Positions 6,590 to 13,409 are shown, counted from the first letter of the stretch. The stretch is DNA of 14,672 bases from Bacteriovoracaceae bacterium UBA2428 (GCA_002343545.1 DDRA01000173.1:9098-23769), one strand, 5' to 3'. Notes: generated from the letters alone by a model not told the origin. A program made the numbers and translations.

Positions 6590-7084
6590 CTAGTCCCGCC
6601 AGTAGTGGCAGGTGTAGCCGCCGGGATTCTTCTCGAGGTAATCCTGGTGGTAAGACTCGGCCGGATAGAAGGGCGCCATCGGCACGATTTGCGTGACCAC
6701 GGGGCGCGGCCATTTGCCCGACGCCTGGACCCGCGCCTTCACGCGCTCGGCCGTTTCGCGCTGGGCTTCGTCGGCGTAGAAAATCGCCGAGCGGTACTGC
6801 GTACCGATGTCGTTGCCCTGCTGATTAAGGGTCGTCGGATCGTGCATGCGGAAGAACGCGTCGAGCAAGTCCTCGTAAGGGAGCACTTCGGGGTCGAAGT
6901 CGACGCGAATGGCTTCGGCGTGACCCGTGCGGCCCGTCTTCACGAACTCGTAGCGAGCGTGCTCGGCTTCGGCGCCGCCCGCGTAGCCGACTTCGGTATC
7001 GACGACGCCCGGCAGCTGACGCAGGAGATCCTCGACGCCCCAGAAACACCCTCCGGCCAGCACGGCCGTCTCTCGCTTTGCCAT
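6590..7084 (-). CDS. msrA: Peptide-methionine (S)-S-oxide reductase MsrA
   Basis: MsrA repairs oxidised proteins by reducing the S-epimer of methionine sulfoxide. The catalytic signature GGCFWG is at residues 11-16 with nucleophile Cys13. A second, probably resolving, cysteine is Cys159 in the conserved C-terminal block YHQDYLEKNPGGYTCHY. The intermediate blocks GYAGG, TGHAEAI, HDPTTLNQQGNDIGTQYRS are all typical. At 164 residues, with no signal peptide, this is the cytoplasmic form; no MsrB domain is fused or adjacent. The ATG start has AAGGTGG about 4 bases upstream. It follows the coiled-coil membrane protein gene on the same strand by 68 bases, a gap that contains two small hairpins but no obvious T-rich terminator, so co-transcription is possible. 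Confidence 0.95.
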   Translation of the reverse strand: MAKRETAVLAGGCFWGVEDLLRQLPGVVDTEVGYAGGAEAEHARYEFVKTGRTGHAEAIRVDFDPEVLPYEDLLDAFFRMHDPTTLNQQGNDIGTQYRSAIFYADEAQRETAERVKARVQASGKWPRPVVTQIVPMAPFYPAESYHQDYLEKNPGGYTCHYWRD

Positions 7085-7136
7085 GCGCCCACCTTAGTGG
7101 GCCCGGCCCCCGCTGTCAGGCGGGATTTACGTCCGG

Positions 7137-7152
7137 GTCGCGGACGCGCGAC
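7137..7152 (-). other. Hairpin abutting the stop codon of the coiled-coil gene
   Basis: GTCGCG (7137-7142) and CGCGAC (7147-7152) form a perfect 6-bp GC-rich stem with a 4-base loop, touching the TAA of the coiled-coil protein gene. There is no T tract, so it is not a standard intrinsic terminator. It could stabilise the 3' end or attenuate readthrough into msrA, or be chance in GC-rich DNA. Confidence 0.3.
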
Positions 7153-7917
7153 TTAACGCCGGAGTTCTTCGTTCTCCTTGCGGAGCTGCTCGAGACGCTC
7201 GGCGTCCTTCTGACGACGGCGCAGCCAATCGTTCTGACGCTCGAGTCGCTCGATCTCGGTTTCGTAGCCCGGGGGGGGCGAAGCGTGCGAGCCGCCCCCG
7301 CGGTAGCTTTCTTCTTCCTCGGCCGCGAGACGCTTGGCGGCTTTCTTCTTTTGCCAATTCGCCCCGATCAACCCGCCGAGGAGGGCGAAGACGAGCGCCC
7401 CGCCGATCATCACGCCCATCCCGACGGCCCGCGCCTCGGGCACGAGCCAAGACCACGCGCCGACGGGCGGCGAAGCGAGAAGCGTCTCGATCCGCGCCAC
7501 GTTCCGCTCCAGGCTCAGCTTGGGATCGTAGCGGAAGTCGCGGCCGTCGAGCCGGTAGAGGTAGGGCTCCGACTCGACGACGTCGAGCACGTGCCAACGC
7601 CCCTCGATCTCGAAGCGGAGCGAATCTTTGGCGAGGATCTTAAGCTCCGGCAGGGCCCCGCCCTGAAGCCGTTCCAAGAGATACTTTTGGTCGACCTTAG
7701 AAACGTAACCGAGCCCCTCGACGATCGATTGCGGCCCCCGCGAAACGCCCTCGTTACGGGCCTTCTCGTAGCGAGCCACGCCTCGGCTCAGCGCGGATTC
7801 GAGCTGTTCGGCACGCACCCTTTCGGGGATGAGCGCCGTGACCGAGAACGCCACCCCGCAAAGCGAGAGAAGCGCGGTCCGTCCGAACGAAAGCCATGAC
7901 GAGAGGTTCCTTTTCAT
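7153..7917 (-). CDS. Membrane-anchored coiled-coil protein, unknown function
   Basis: This 254-residue protein has no recognised family. It starts with a signal peptide or membrane anchor (hydrophobic ~13-30, possible cleavage at RVRA-E, residue 36/37). A ~125-residue polar domain follows (37-160), presumably periplasmic, containing repeated aromatic strands such as EGRWHVLDVVESEPYLYRLDGRDF. A second transmembrane segment spans ~166-187. The cytoplasmic tail begins with a Lys-rich stop-transfer segment (WQKKKAAKR) and a Gly/Pro linker and ends in a heptad-like, highly charged helix (218-253) rich in Glu, Arg, Leu and Gln. This layout suggests a scaffold or envelope-tethering role, which is inference. 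The ATG at 7917 has AAGG a few bases upstream. A hairpin (7137-7152, 6-bp stem) begins directly after the stop codon. Confidence 0.75.
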   Translation of the reverse strand: MKRNLSSWLSFGRTALLSLCGVAFSVTALIPERVRAEQLESALSRGVARYEKARNEGVSRGPQSIVEGLGYVSKVDQKYLLERLQGGALPELKILAKDSLRFEIEGRWHVLDVVESEPYLYRLDGRDFRYDPKLSLERNVARIETLLASPPVGAWSWLVPEARAVGMGVMIGGALVFALLGGLIGANWQKKKAAKRLAAEEEESYRGGGSHASPPPGYETEIERLERQNDWLRRRQKDAERLEQLRKENEELRR

Positions 7918-7991
7918 CGCGCCTTCATCTTAACCGATCGCGAAGCGTCGCGAGGGCGCGCCGCGCGCGCGCCCCACGGGATGCCCATTGA

Positions 7992-8019
7992 TTTACGACG
8001 CTTTCGCCGCTTTTATAAT
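7992..8019 (+). promoter_or_regulatory. Possible sigma-70 promoter for the FadL-like gene
   Basis: A perfect TATAAT (8014-8019) lies in otherwise GC-rich DNA, with TTTACG (7992-7997) 16 bases upstream as a 4-of-6 match to the -35 consensus. If active, transcription would begin at or just after the GTG at 8024, giving a nearly leaderless message. The alternative TTG start at 7988 would place this sequence inside the coding region. Confidence 0.3.
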
Positions 8020-8023
8020 TTTC

Positions 8024-9439
8024 GTGTTAAGGCGATTTCCCCGGAGTCTTCCCCTTCTTTGTCTCGGCCTCGCGGTCGCGTCTCCCGCCCACGCGAGCTA
8101 CATCCAGAACCGCGCGCTCCAGCCCCTCGGTGAGCAAGAGGCCTTTCTCGCGAACACGGGCGTCGCCGCGCTCGGCAGCTCGGGCGCGCCCTTCTACAAT
8201 CCGGCCGCCCTCATGACCCTCGAGAGCCACCGGCTATCGGCGGAGGGCAGCGTCTTCCAAAGTTCCGCGGCGGAGTCCGGCGCCTTTCTCGTCGTCGACA
8301 AGCGCGACCTCGACCTCAAACTCTCGGGCCTCTCGCCCATTCCCGCGGCCGTCATGGGATCCCAACACCTCTGGGGACGCCCCGTCGGATTTTTCGTGCT
8401 CGTGCCCGACCTCCAGGAGCTTCGCGCGCGCCGCCATTGGGAAACCGAGAACACCCGGACCTCGCTCATCACGAACCTCGTTACGAAGGATCTTTGGTTC
8501 GGGGGATCGACGGCCTTCCGTCTGAGCGATTCGCTTTCGCTCGGCGTCTCGGTCGCGGGACTCCAACACTCCGAGGTGTCGAGCCTCGTCGTCGACATCG
8601 CGTACCCGAACGCGAGCGAAACGCCCAAGCAGGATTCCATCGCCGCCGACTTCGACGCGAACGTGCGCGGCCTCGTTTTGGGCCTGGGTCTGCTTTATTC
8701 GCCGTCGCGGTGGTGGAGCGCGGGCCTTCGCGTGCAGTCCCCGCTGCTGCGCCTTTCCGGACAAGGCGGCGGGCAGGTCCTTTCGAACAAACTCTCGACG
8801 AGCGGGGGCACCAGCCGCCTTGACCACCAACTCCAGAATCACGAGACGATCCGCGCCAACTGGGGCCTGCCGACGGACCTGCTCGCGGGGGTCTCGGCCC
8901 GTCTCGACGAGAACCTCCTTTGGCTCGCCGACGTGGGCGTGCAGCTGCCGGCCGAGTACGACCCCTACCCCGACTCGGCCTTCTCGCTTTCCGTCCGGAC
9001 GAAGGCGGCTTGGCGCGTCTCGACCGGAGTCGCGTGGCAGTGGACGCCTCGCTTCCGTTGGATGGGCGGGCTCAGCTACAACGGATCGTCGACGGAACTC
9101 GTCGAAGGCCAGAGCTCCGTCGGATCGACCGACACGCCCTTTTGGGGAATCACCGGGGGAATTCAGAGTCGGCTCGGCCCCGTCGTTTCGGGTTTCGGAC
9201 TCTTCTACCAAAGGTCCAACGGACGGACGGCTTCGATCGGCGACAACGAGATCGCCGACTACCGCGAGAGCCGCCTGGGCGCGCTCCTGACCTTCTCCTA
9301 CGAGTTCGACCGCTTCCTGCCTCGTATCGAGAACACGACCCAACCCGTATCGACGCCCCCGAAGTCGGGGGCTCCCTCAACTCGCGACGCTTTGGATGAG
9401 AATGTAGGGGTAAACGACGAGGCAGCGAAAGGGACGTGA
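8024..9439 (+). CDS. FadL/TodX-like outer-membrane transport protein
   Basis: This 471-residue exported protein reads as an outer-membrane beta-barrel. After a signal peptide (LRRFPRSLPLLCLGLAVASPAHA) comes the N-terminal plug region with NTGVAALGSSGAPFYNPAAL, closely matching the 'FYNPA' signature of the FadL/TodX family, which imports long-chain fatty acids or other hydrophobic compounds. The rest is a series of amphipathic, aromatic-edged strands, ending at LLTFSYEFDRF, as expected for the last barrel strand. A ~40-residue polar tail follows, part of which is encoded in the 63-base overlap with the convergent DUF2288 gene. The GTG start gives the cleanest signal peptide. An upstream TTG at 7988 is open in frame and would add 12 residues; it has a GGGA 8 bases upstream, so the start is not settled. 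Substrate unknown. Confidence 0.82.
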   Translation: MLRRFPRSLPLLCLGLAVASPAHASYIQNRALQPLGEQEAFLANTGVAALGSSGAPFYNPAALMTLESHRLSAEGSVFQSSAAESGAFLVVDKRDLDLKLSGLSPIPAAVMGSQHLWGRPVGFFVLVPDLQELRARRHWETENTRTSLITNLVTKDLWFGGSTAFRLSDSLSLGVSVAGLQHSEVSSLVVDIAYPNASETPKQDSIAADFDANVRGLVLGLGLLYSPSRWWSAGLRVQSPLLRLSGQGGGQVLSNKLSTSGGTSRLDHQLQNHETIRANWGLPTDLLAGVSARLDENLLWLADVGVQLPAEYDPYPDSAFSLSVRTKAAWRVSTGVAWQWTPRFRWMGGLSYNGSSTELVEGQSSVGSTDTPFWGITGGIQSRLGPVVSGFGLFYQRSNGRTASIGDNEIADYRESRLGALLTFSYEFDRFLPRIENTTQPVSTPPKSGAPSTRDALDENVGVNDEAAKGT

Positions 9440-9673
9440 AGGCGTCTCTTCCCACTTCCGGAGCTGAAGCGAGTTCGGTTTCGTAACGAGGCTGTCCTCG
9501 ACCCACGAGGCCACGAACTCCTTGTCATCGCGGACGACTCGCTCGGCCACGTCCAAAAGGTCGAGTTCCTCCGAGATGAGAATGATCGCATCGCGGTTCG
9601 CGAAGTCGTGAAGGCGGCCCCAGGCCGAGACCCGCACCCCTTCTTCGAGCTTGTTTCGCAGTGCCGTTCTCAT
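9377..9673 (-). CDS. DUF2288 family protein
   Basis: This 98-residue soluble protein has the size and pattern of the DUF2288 family. An N-terminal helix ALRNKLEEG is followed by AWGRLHDFANRDAIILISEELDLLDVAERVVRDD, then a variable segment and a C-terminal strand RCLVVYPYILIQ. The family is small, conserved and of unknown function. No catalytic residues are known. The ATG at 9673 is the only good start, and the Shine-Dalgarno is weak. Its 3' 63 bases are antisense to the end of the FadL-like barrel gene. Upstream lies a divergent spacer with two perfect hairpins. Confidence 0.8.
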   Translation of the reverse strand: MRTALRNKLEEGVRVSAWGRLHDFANRDAIILISEELDLLDVAERVVRDDKEFVASWVEDSLVTKPNSLQLRKWEETPSRPFRCLVVYPYILIQSVAS

Positions 9674-9704
9674 GTTTTCAGCTTAGCAGGCGCCGAGGCG
9701 GGGC

Positions 9705-9733
9705 GACCCCAAATATTGCGTGAATTTGGGGTC
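9705..9733. repeat. Perfect inverted repeat, 10-bp stem
   Basis: GACCCCAAAT (9705-9714) and ATTTGGGGTC (9724-9733) are exact inverted copies separated by 9 bases. The element lies between the divergent DUF2288 gene and the small secreted peptide gene. No T tract follows, so an operator-type dyad or a mobile REP-like palindrome is more likely than a terminator. Confidence 0.6.
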
Positions 9734-9759
9734 AAAGCACCCCAGCAAACCGACCAAAT

Positions 9760-9777
9760 CCAAGCACTTATGCTTGG
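9760..9777. repeat. Perfect inverted repeat, 7-bp stem, tight loop
   Basis: CCAAGCA (9760-9766) and TGCTTGG (9771-9777) flank a CTTA loop. It lies 26 bases after the GACCCCAAAT hairpin and 40 bases before the start of the small secreted peptide gene, where an operator or a 5' leader hairpin would be expected. Function unproven. Confidence 0.5.
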
Positions 9778-9817
9778 CACTTAAACTGAAATACAGAGGC
9801 TCAGAGGAGGCCGCAAA

Positions 9818-10042
9818 ATGAGAAAACTCCGATCCGTACTCTTCCTGGGACTCTTGGTCGGACCGACGAGCGTGGGCACCGCGATGATCTACGAAGTTCC
9901 CTTGCCCGAAACGATGGCCGGATCGGGCCGCATGCTCCCGTCCGGCACGCACGTGGAGGCCACGGAGGAACGAGAACGCCCCCACGATCGACTCCGCGAA
10001 GGCGAACTCGAGTTCGTCCGCGCGACGAACTCGCGTCGCTAA
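9818..10042 (+). CDS. Small secreted peptide, unknown function
   Basis: This 74-residue product is supported by a strong AGAGGAGG ribosome-binding site (9799-9806) and a signal peptide-like N-terminus: MRKLRSV, then hydrophobic LFLGLLVGP, then SVGTA. After predicted cleavage about 50 residues remain. They begin with MIYEVPLPE and become highly charged (ERERPHDRLREGELEF), with no cysteines and no recognised family. The combination of ribosome-binding site, signal peptide and closely fitting convergent neighbour argues for a real gene despite its size. Its TAA overlaps the stop of the opposite-strand membrane protein gene by 4 bases. Confidence 0.65.
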   Translation: MRKLRSVLFLGLLVGPTSVGTAMIYEVPLPETMAGSGRMLPSGTHVEATEERERPHDRLREGELEFVRATNSRR

Positions 10043-10311
10043 GCTTGGGGCGCCGGCGGATCTCGGCGCGTCTTCAGGAAGAGGACGACGGCCGCCAAGA
10101 CGAAGCCCGCGATCATTCCCCACATCTGGGCCTTCATGAGGCCGGCCATGGCCCACTCGGTCGCGGGGCGGCAGTTCACGCCGATCTCGACGGGAGGCTC
10201 GAAGTACCAGGCGATCGTGCGGGGGGCGACCCAGGTCGCCACGGCACCGCCGGCGAAAGCGGACAAAAGGAGCCATAGAAGAATCAAGGAGTTCCGGTTT
10301 TTCACGCCCAT
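10039..10311 (-). CDS. Small two-helix inner-membrane protein
   Basis: This 90-residue protein has two transmembrane helices (about 8-28 and 61-79). The connecting ~30-residue loop, probably periplasmic, contains WYFEPPVEIGVNCRPATEW with one cysteine (Cys47). The C-terminus is basic and Pro-rich. No function is assigned. The ATG at 10311 is chosen because the peptide upstream of it in the same frame (KKKTHGIRRFPP) is unlike a membrane protein N-terminus and overlaps the promoter region of the divergent glucoamylase gene. The ribosome-binding site is weak. It is divergent from the glucoamylase and convergent with the small secreted peptide. Confidence 0.72.
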   Translation of the reverse strand: MGVKNRNSLILLWLLLSAFAGGAVATWVAPRTIAWYFEPPVEIGVNCRPATEWAMAGLMKAQMWGMIAGFVLAAVVLFLKTRRDPPAPQA

Positions 10312-10475
10312 TGTTCCGTCTATACCTCCAAAAATCGGTGGAAATCGACGAATTCCGTGGGTTTTTTTCTTGTCAGGGACTTGCTCCACCCGGCATCTTC
10401 GCTCAGCGTAGGTGCGTTGTCTCGGTCCCTATTCCCGACGTCCGGGGGGATGGAACCGAGCAGGGAGGATCCGGA

Positions 10476-11939
10476 ATGACGCTACAACAATTGGTTGGCA
10501 AGACCCTTCGAATCCAAGGCTTTGGCCTTCTCGCAATCCTCGGCGTGAGCGCCCAAGCCGGACTTCCCGTGGAAGTCTCGCGGCAGGCCGACCAAGCTCG
10601 GCGCCACCTTTACTCGAACCTTCAGCATCCCAAAGCCAAGCCGGGTGCCGTCATCGCTTCGCCCTCGGGCACCCGCGAAGGCGAAGCGAACTATCTGTTT
10701 CACTGGGTCCGCGACGCGGCCCTCGTCATGCAGGCCACCCTTTCCGACAAGGAAGGCGAGCGCCTTTTCCTTCGTCCCTGGATCTCCTTCGAGCGGCTTC
10801 TCCAAAGCCTGAACCCGCCGAGCGGCGATCTTGGCGAGCCCAAGTACATGATCGACGGCACGGCCTTCACGGGTCCTTGGGGTCGTCCGCAGAACGACGG
10901 CCCGGCTTTGCGCGCCGTCACGGGCGCCCGCCTGGCCAAGCGCCTCTTGCGCGAAACGAACTCGAACCGCTCCTTCGTGCAACGCGACCTCTACGACTCG
11001 CGTCTGCCCACGAACTCGATGGTCAAAAAGGACCTCGAGTACGTGGCGCGCACCTGGCGTGACCCGTCCTACGACCTCTGGGAAGAAGTCAAAGGCGACC
11101 ACTTCTACACGCGCATCACGCAGCAGGCCGCCCTCCTCGAAGGCGCCGAACTCGCCGAAATGATGAACGACGGCGGTGCGGCCGCCCACTATCGCCGCGA
11201 AGCCAAGCTCATCGGCGACGACCTGAATCGTTTCTGGGACGCGCCGAAGGGCTACTTTCAGATCACGCGTAACCGCGTCTCCGGCTGGGACCATAAGAAG
11301 TCGGGCCTCGACGTGGCCGTGATCTTGGGGCTCCTGCACGCCTACGGCGACGCTTCGCCGTGGAAGGCGACCGACGGACGCATGCTCTCGACGGCGCTCA
11401 AGCTCGAAGAGACCTTCCGCGCGCTTTACCCCATCAACCGCGACCGCAGCGTCGGCGTCGGTATCGGGCGCTACCCCGAAGACGTCTACGACGGCGTCGG
11501 CTTTGACGGCGGCAACCCCTGGTTCCTCGCGACGCAAGGCTTCGCGGAGTACCACTGCCGCGCGGCCCAAGAAATCGCTTCGCAAGAAGGCAAGGTCAAG
11601 CTCGATACGGTCGCGGCTCACCCCCACCCCCGCCTCTTTTCGAGCGTGGGCAAGCGTCCGAGCCTCTCGCTCATGGGCGCCACGCTCGAGCGCAGTTCCG
11701 CGCTCAGCCAAGAGCTGATCAACCTGCACCTCGAGAAGGCGCAAGGTTACTTTGCCCGCGTGCTTCGCCACCGGGGCGCGCAAGACCGCATGTCCGAGCA
11801 GTTCCGCCGCGACAACGGCTTCATGCAAGGCGCTTTCGACCTGACGTGGAGCTACGCGAGCTTCATGACGGCCGCGAAGGTTTGCGACGCGATCATGCCG
11901 GAAGGCGTTACGCTGCGTCCGGCTTCGCTTCACCGCTAA
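10476..11939 (+). CDS. Glucoamylase, glycoside hydrolase family 15 (eukaryote-like)
   Basis: This secreted exo-enzyme releases glucose from the non-reducing ends of starch, glycogen or maltodextrins with inversion of configuration. It has 487 residues, with a signal peptide ending near SAQA-G (28/29). Catalytic-domain blocks in order are GAVIASPSGT (57-66), HWVRDAALV (76-84), DGTAFTGPWGRPQNDGPALR (127-146), YDLWEEVKG (199-207), GRYPEDVYDG (331-340), GNPWFLAT (346-353) and MSEQF (439-443) before DLTWSY. By alignment with fungal glucoamylase, Glu203 is the general acid and Glu441 the general base. These blocks look more like the fungal branch than the usual bacterial GH15 branch. There is no starch-binding domain. 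The ATG follows AGGGAGGA (10462-10469) by 6 bases. The 3' end overlaps the convergent hydrolase gene by 32 bases. Confidence 0.93.
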   Translation: MTLQQLVGKTLRIQGFGLLAILGVSAQAGLPVEVSRQADQARRHLYSNLQHPKAKPGAVIASPSGTREGEANYLFHWVRDAALVMQATLSDKEGERLFLRPWISFERLLQSLNPPSGDLGEPKYMIDGTAFTGPWGRPQNDGPALRAVTGARLAKRLLRETNSNRSFVQRDLYDSRLPTNSMVKKDLEYVARTWRDPSYDLWEEVKGDHFYTRITQQAALLEGAELAEMMNDGGAAAHYRREAKLIGDDLNRFWDAPKGYFQITRNRVSGWDHKKSGLDVAVILGLLHAYGDASPWKATDGRMLSTALKLEETFRALYPINRDRSVGVGIGRYPEDVYDGVGFDGGNPWFLATQGFAEYHCRAAQEIASQEGKVKLDTVAAHPHPRLFSSVGKRPSLSLMGATLERSSALSQELINLHLEKAQGYFARVLRHRGAQDRMSEQFRRDNGFMQGAFDLTWSYASFMTAAKVCDAIMPEGVTLRPASLHR

Positions 11940-12708
11940 CGAAGGCGACGACGCGGGCGATGACCGCGTCGTTTCGGAGGACGCGGTTATGCCCGAGCCC
12001 CTCCGTCGCGTGGAGAATCGATCCGTTCGTCCTCCACGCGAGCTCCTGGGCCTGTTCGAAGCTCACGATGCGATCGTCCCGATCGTGAACGATCAAGATG
12101 TCGGCGCGGTTTTCCCGGCGGCGGCGCTCCAAACAAAAATCTTCCCAACTCGCGACGGATGACTCCGAGGCGGCGAACCACGTCGCGAAGCGCCCGAGCG
12201 CGAGACGCGCCCAACGCCGCGAGGCCGTTTCGGGCTTGGCGACTTGGCGAAGACTGAACTTCTCGACCTCGACGGGCGCACCAAGGGTCACGACCCGCGC
12301 GACCTGGAGTCGACCCGTGAGGTGGGCCTGCAACGCGGCCGCGCCCCCGAGCGAATGTCCGACGATCGCTTCGAAGTTTCCGTAGACGGCTTCGATCGCC
12401 TGGATTGCGCCCAAAAAATCTTCCGCCACGTCGAGACGACCGCCCGATTCCCCGTGCCCGGGCGCGTCGAGCGCGATCACGACGTAGCCGCGCGCCAAGA
12501 GCGGTTCGACGAAGTGCTCCATCTGGAAAGCCTGGCCGTCCCAACCGTGCAGGAGCAGGACGCGGGGACCGGCGTCGCCCCAACGGAAGACCTTGAGCGC
12601 GCCGGCCGGGCTTGGGACGACCCGGGCTTCGGCGCTTTGGAGCAAGTGCGGCCGGCGCGAAGCACGGGGAGACGCGGGGGACTCGGGGACTTTTACGAGG
12701 TTAGTCAT
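11908..12708 (-). CDS. Alpha/beta hydrolase
   Basis: This 266-residue cytoplasmic protein has a complete alpha/beta-hydrolase triad: nucleophile Ser119 in GHSLGG (117-122), acid Asp211 or Asp212 in HDRDDRIV (208-215), and His240 in GLGHNRVL. The oxyanion region LLLHGWDG (51-58) and LDAPGHGES (80-88) are typical. The substrate is unknown; esterase, thioesterase or lactonase activity is possible. The frame is open far upstream, but the start is set at ATG 12708 because GAGGAG lies about 7 bases upstream and the ATG overlaps the TetR gene's stop (ATGA). This makes it the second gene of a coupled operon that the TetR protein probably controls. No signal peptide. Confidence 0.88.
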   Translation of the reverse strand: MTNLVKVPESPASPRASRRPHLLQSAEARVVPSPAGALKVFRWGDAGPRVLLLHGWDGQAFQMEHFVEPLLARGYVVIALDAPGHGESGGRLDVAEDFLGAIQAIEAVYGNFEAIVGHSLGGAAALQAHLTGRLQVARVVTLGAPVEVEKFSLRQVAKPETASRRWARLALGRFATWFAASESSVASWEDFCLERRRRENRADILIVHDRDDRIVSFEQAQELAWRTNGSILHATEGLGHNRVLRNDAVIARVVAFVSGEAKPDAA

Positions 12709-13370
12709 ACGGAGCTCCTCTGGGTTTTGCGGGGCCGGGAACGCGACGACGCTGGGCGCGAGCTCGGGGACGACGGAACGCGGGAGCGCGCGAGCAACGC
12801 CGAGAAGTTCGCGCGCGCCCGCTCGACCGCGGCTTCGTCGCCGAGCAGACGCACGAAGTAATGGAGCGAGAGCATGATCCCGTAAAGCTCCTGGGCGAAG
12901 GCGCGCGGGTCGAGATCGGGACGAAACGCCTTGGCCTCGACGCCGTGCCCGGCGATCGTGGCGAGGATCTCGATCCAGTTTCGCTGGAGCTCGACGAGGC
13001 GATCGCGGGCCGGCCCCGGGCGATCGTCCAACTCCGCGGCGGCCTGCACGAAGACGCAGCCTCCCTCGTCTCCGGGGGCCAGGCCCCACGCGAGCCAACG
13101 ATCGAAGAGCGCGCGGACCCGCTTCTCGCCGCGGGGCTCGACGAGGGCCGGACGAACGACGCGCTCGGTGAAGCGCGCGGCCGAAGCCTCGAGCACCTGG
13201 ACCTGCAACGCTTCCTTCGACTTGAAGTGCGCGAAGAGGCCGCTCTTCGAAAGTTTGAGGTCGGAAGCCAGGCTCCCGATGCTGAGCCCTTCCAGCCCGA
13301 TGGCCGAAGCCAAACGGACGGCATGGTCGAGAATGGCCTGCTTGGTCGAATCACCTTTGCGAAACTTCAC
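12705..13370 (-). CDS. TetR/AcrR-family transcriptional regulator
   Basis: This 221-residue dimeric repressor-type protein has an N-terminal helix-turn-helix (about 12-50: AILDHAVRLASAIGLEGLSIGSLA then LKLSKSGLFAHFKSKEAL) and a ligand-binding C-terminal half with GGCVFVQAAAELDDRPGPARDRLV (about 103-126). The latter resembles the subgroup whose core starts with GGC. The last ~25 residues are Ser/Arg/Pro-rich and unstructured, and the DNA encoding them doubles as the ribosome-binding region of the downstream hydrolase. The start is GTG at 13370; the purine run before it (AGGGG) is too close to be an optimal Shine-Dalgarno, so the message may be leaderless or near-leaderless. By operon logic it is expected to repress itself and the hydrolase. 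Confidence 0.9.
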   Translation of the reverse strand: MKFRKGDSTKQAILDHAVRLASAIGLEGLSIGSLASDLKLSKSGLFAHFKSKEALQVQVLEASAARFTERVVRPALVEPRGEKRVRALFDRWLAWGLAPGDEGGCVFVQAAAELDDRPGPARDRLVELQRNWIEILATIAGHGVEAKAFRPDLDPRAFAQELYGIMLSLHYFVRLLGDEAAVERARANFSALLARSRVPSSPSSRPASSRSRPRKTQRSSV

Positions 13371-13384
13371 CCCCTAAGAATAGC

Positions 13385-13392
13385 ACGATCGT
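13385..13392. promoter_or_regulatory. Candidate TetR operator core
   Basis: The perfect 8-bp palindrome ACGATCGT lies 14 bases upstream of the TetR GTG start, inside an AT-flanked region with imperfect outer symmetry (AATAGC and TCGTTT). TetR-family proteins usually bind palindromes overlapping their own promoter, and a TATTCT on the minus strand next to it could be the -10 element. This is inferred from position and symmetry only. Confidence 0.4.
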
Positions 13393-13409
13393 TCGTTTTA
13401 TTAAGGAAT

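Noticed and set aside
7088..7125. Terminator hairpins between the coiled-coil gene and msrA
   Set aside because: CCCAC/GTGGG and CCCGC/GCGGG stems are short and lack T tracts on the minus strand, so they do not qualify as intrinsic terminators.
8234..9343. 369-codon open frame antisense to the FadL-like gene
   Set aside because: It is charged, low-complexity and motif-free, while the plus strand encodes a signal peptide and barrel strands.
9774..9792. Sigma-54-like TTGGCAC before the small peptide gene
   Set aside because: The required GC at the -12 position is absent at the correct spacing. The TTGGC is part of the CCAAGCA hairpin.
10482..11933. 483-codon open frame antisense to the glucoamylase
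   Set aside because: Its composition is a mirror of the GH15 coding strand and no domain is visible. The plus-strand frame carries all glucoamylase motifs.
12709..13098. N-terminal extension of the hydrolase frame by 130 codons
   Set aside because: It overlaps the TetR gene entirely and is Arg-rich without hydrolase character. The ATG at 12708 has a good ribosome-binding site and couples to the TetR stop.
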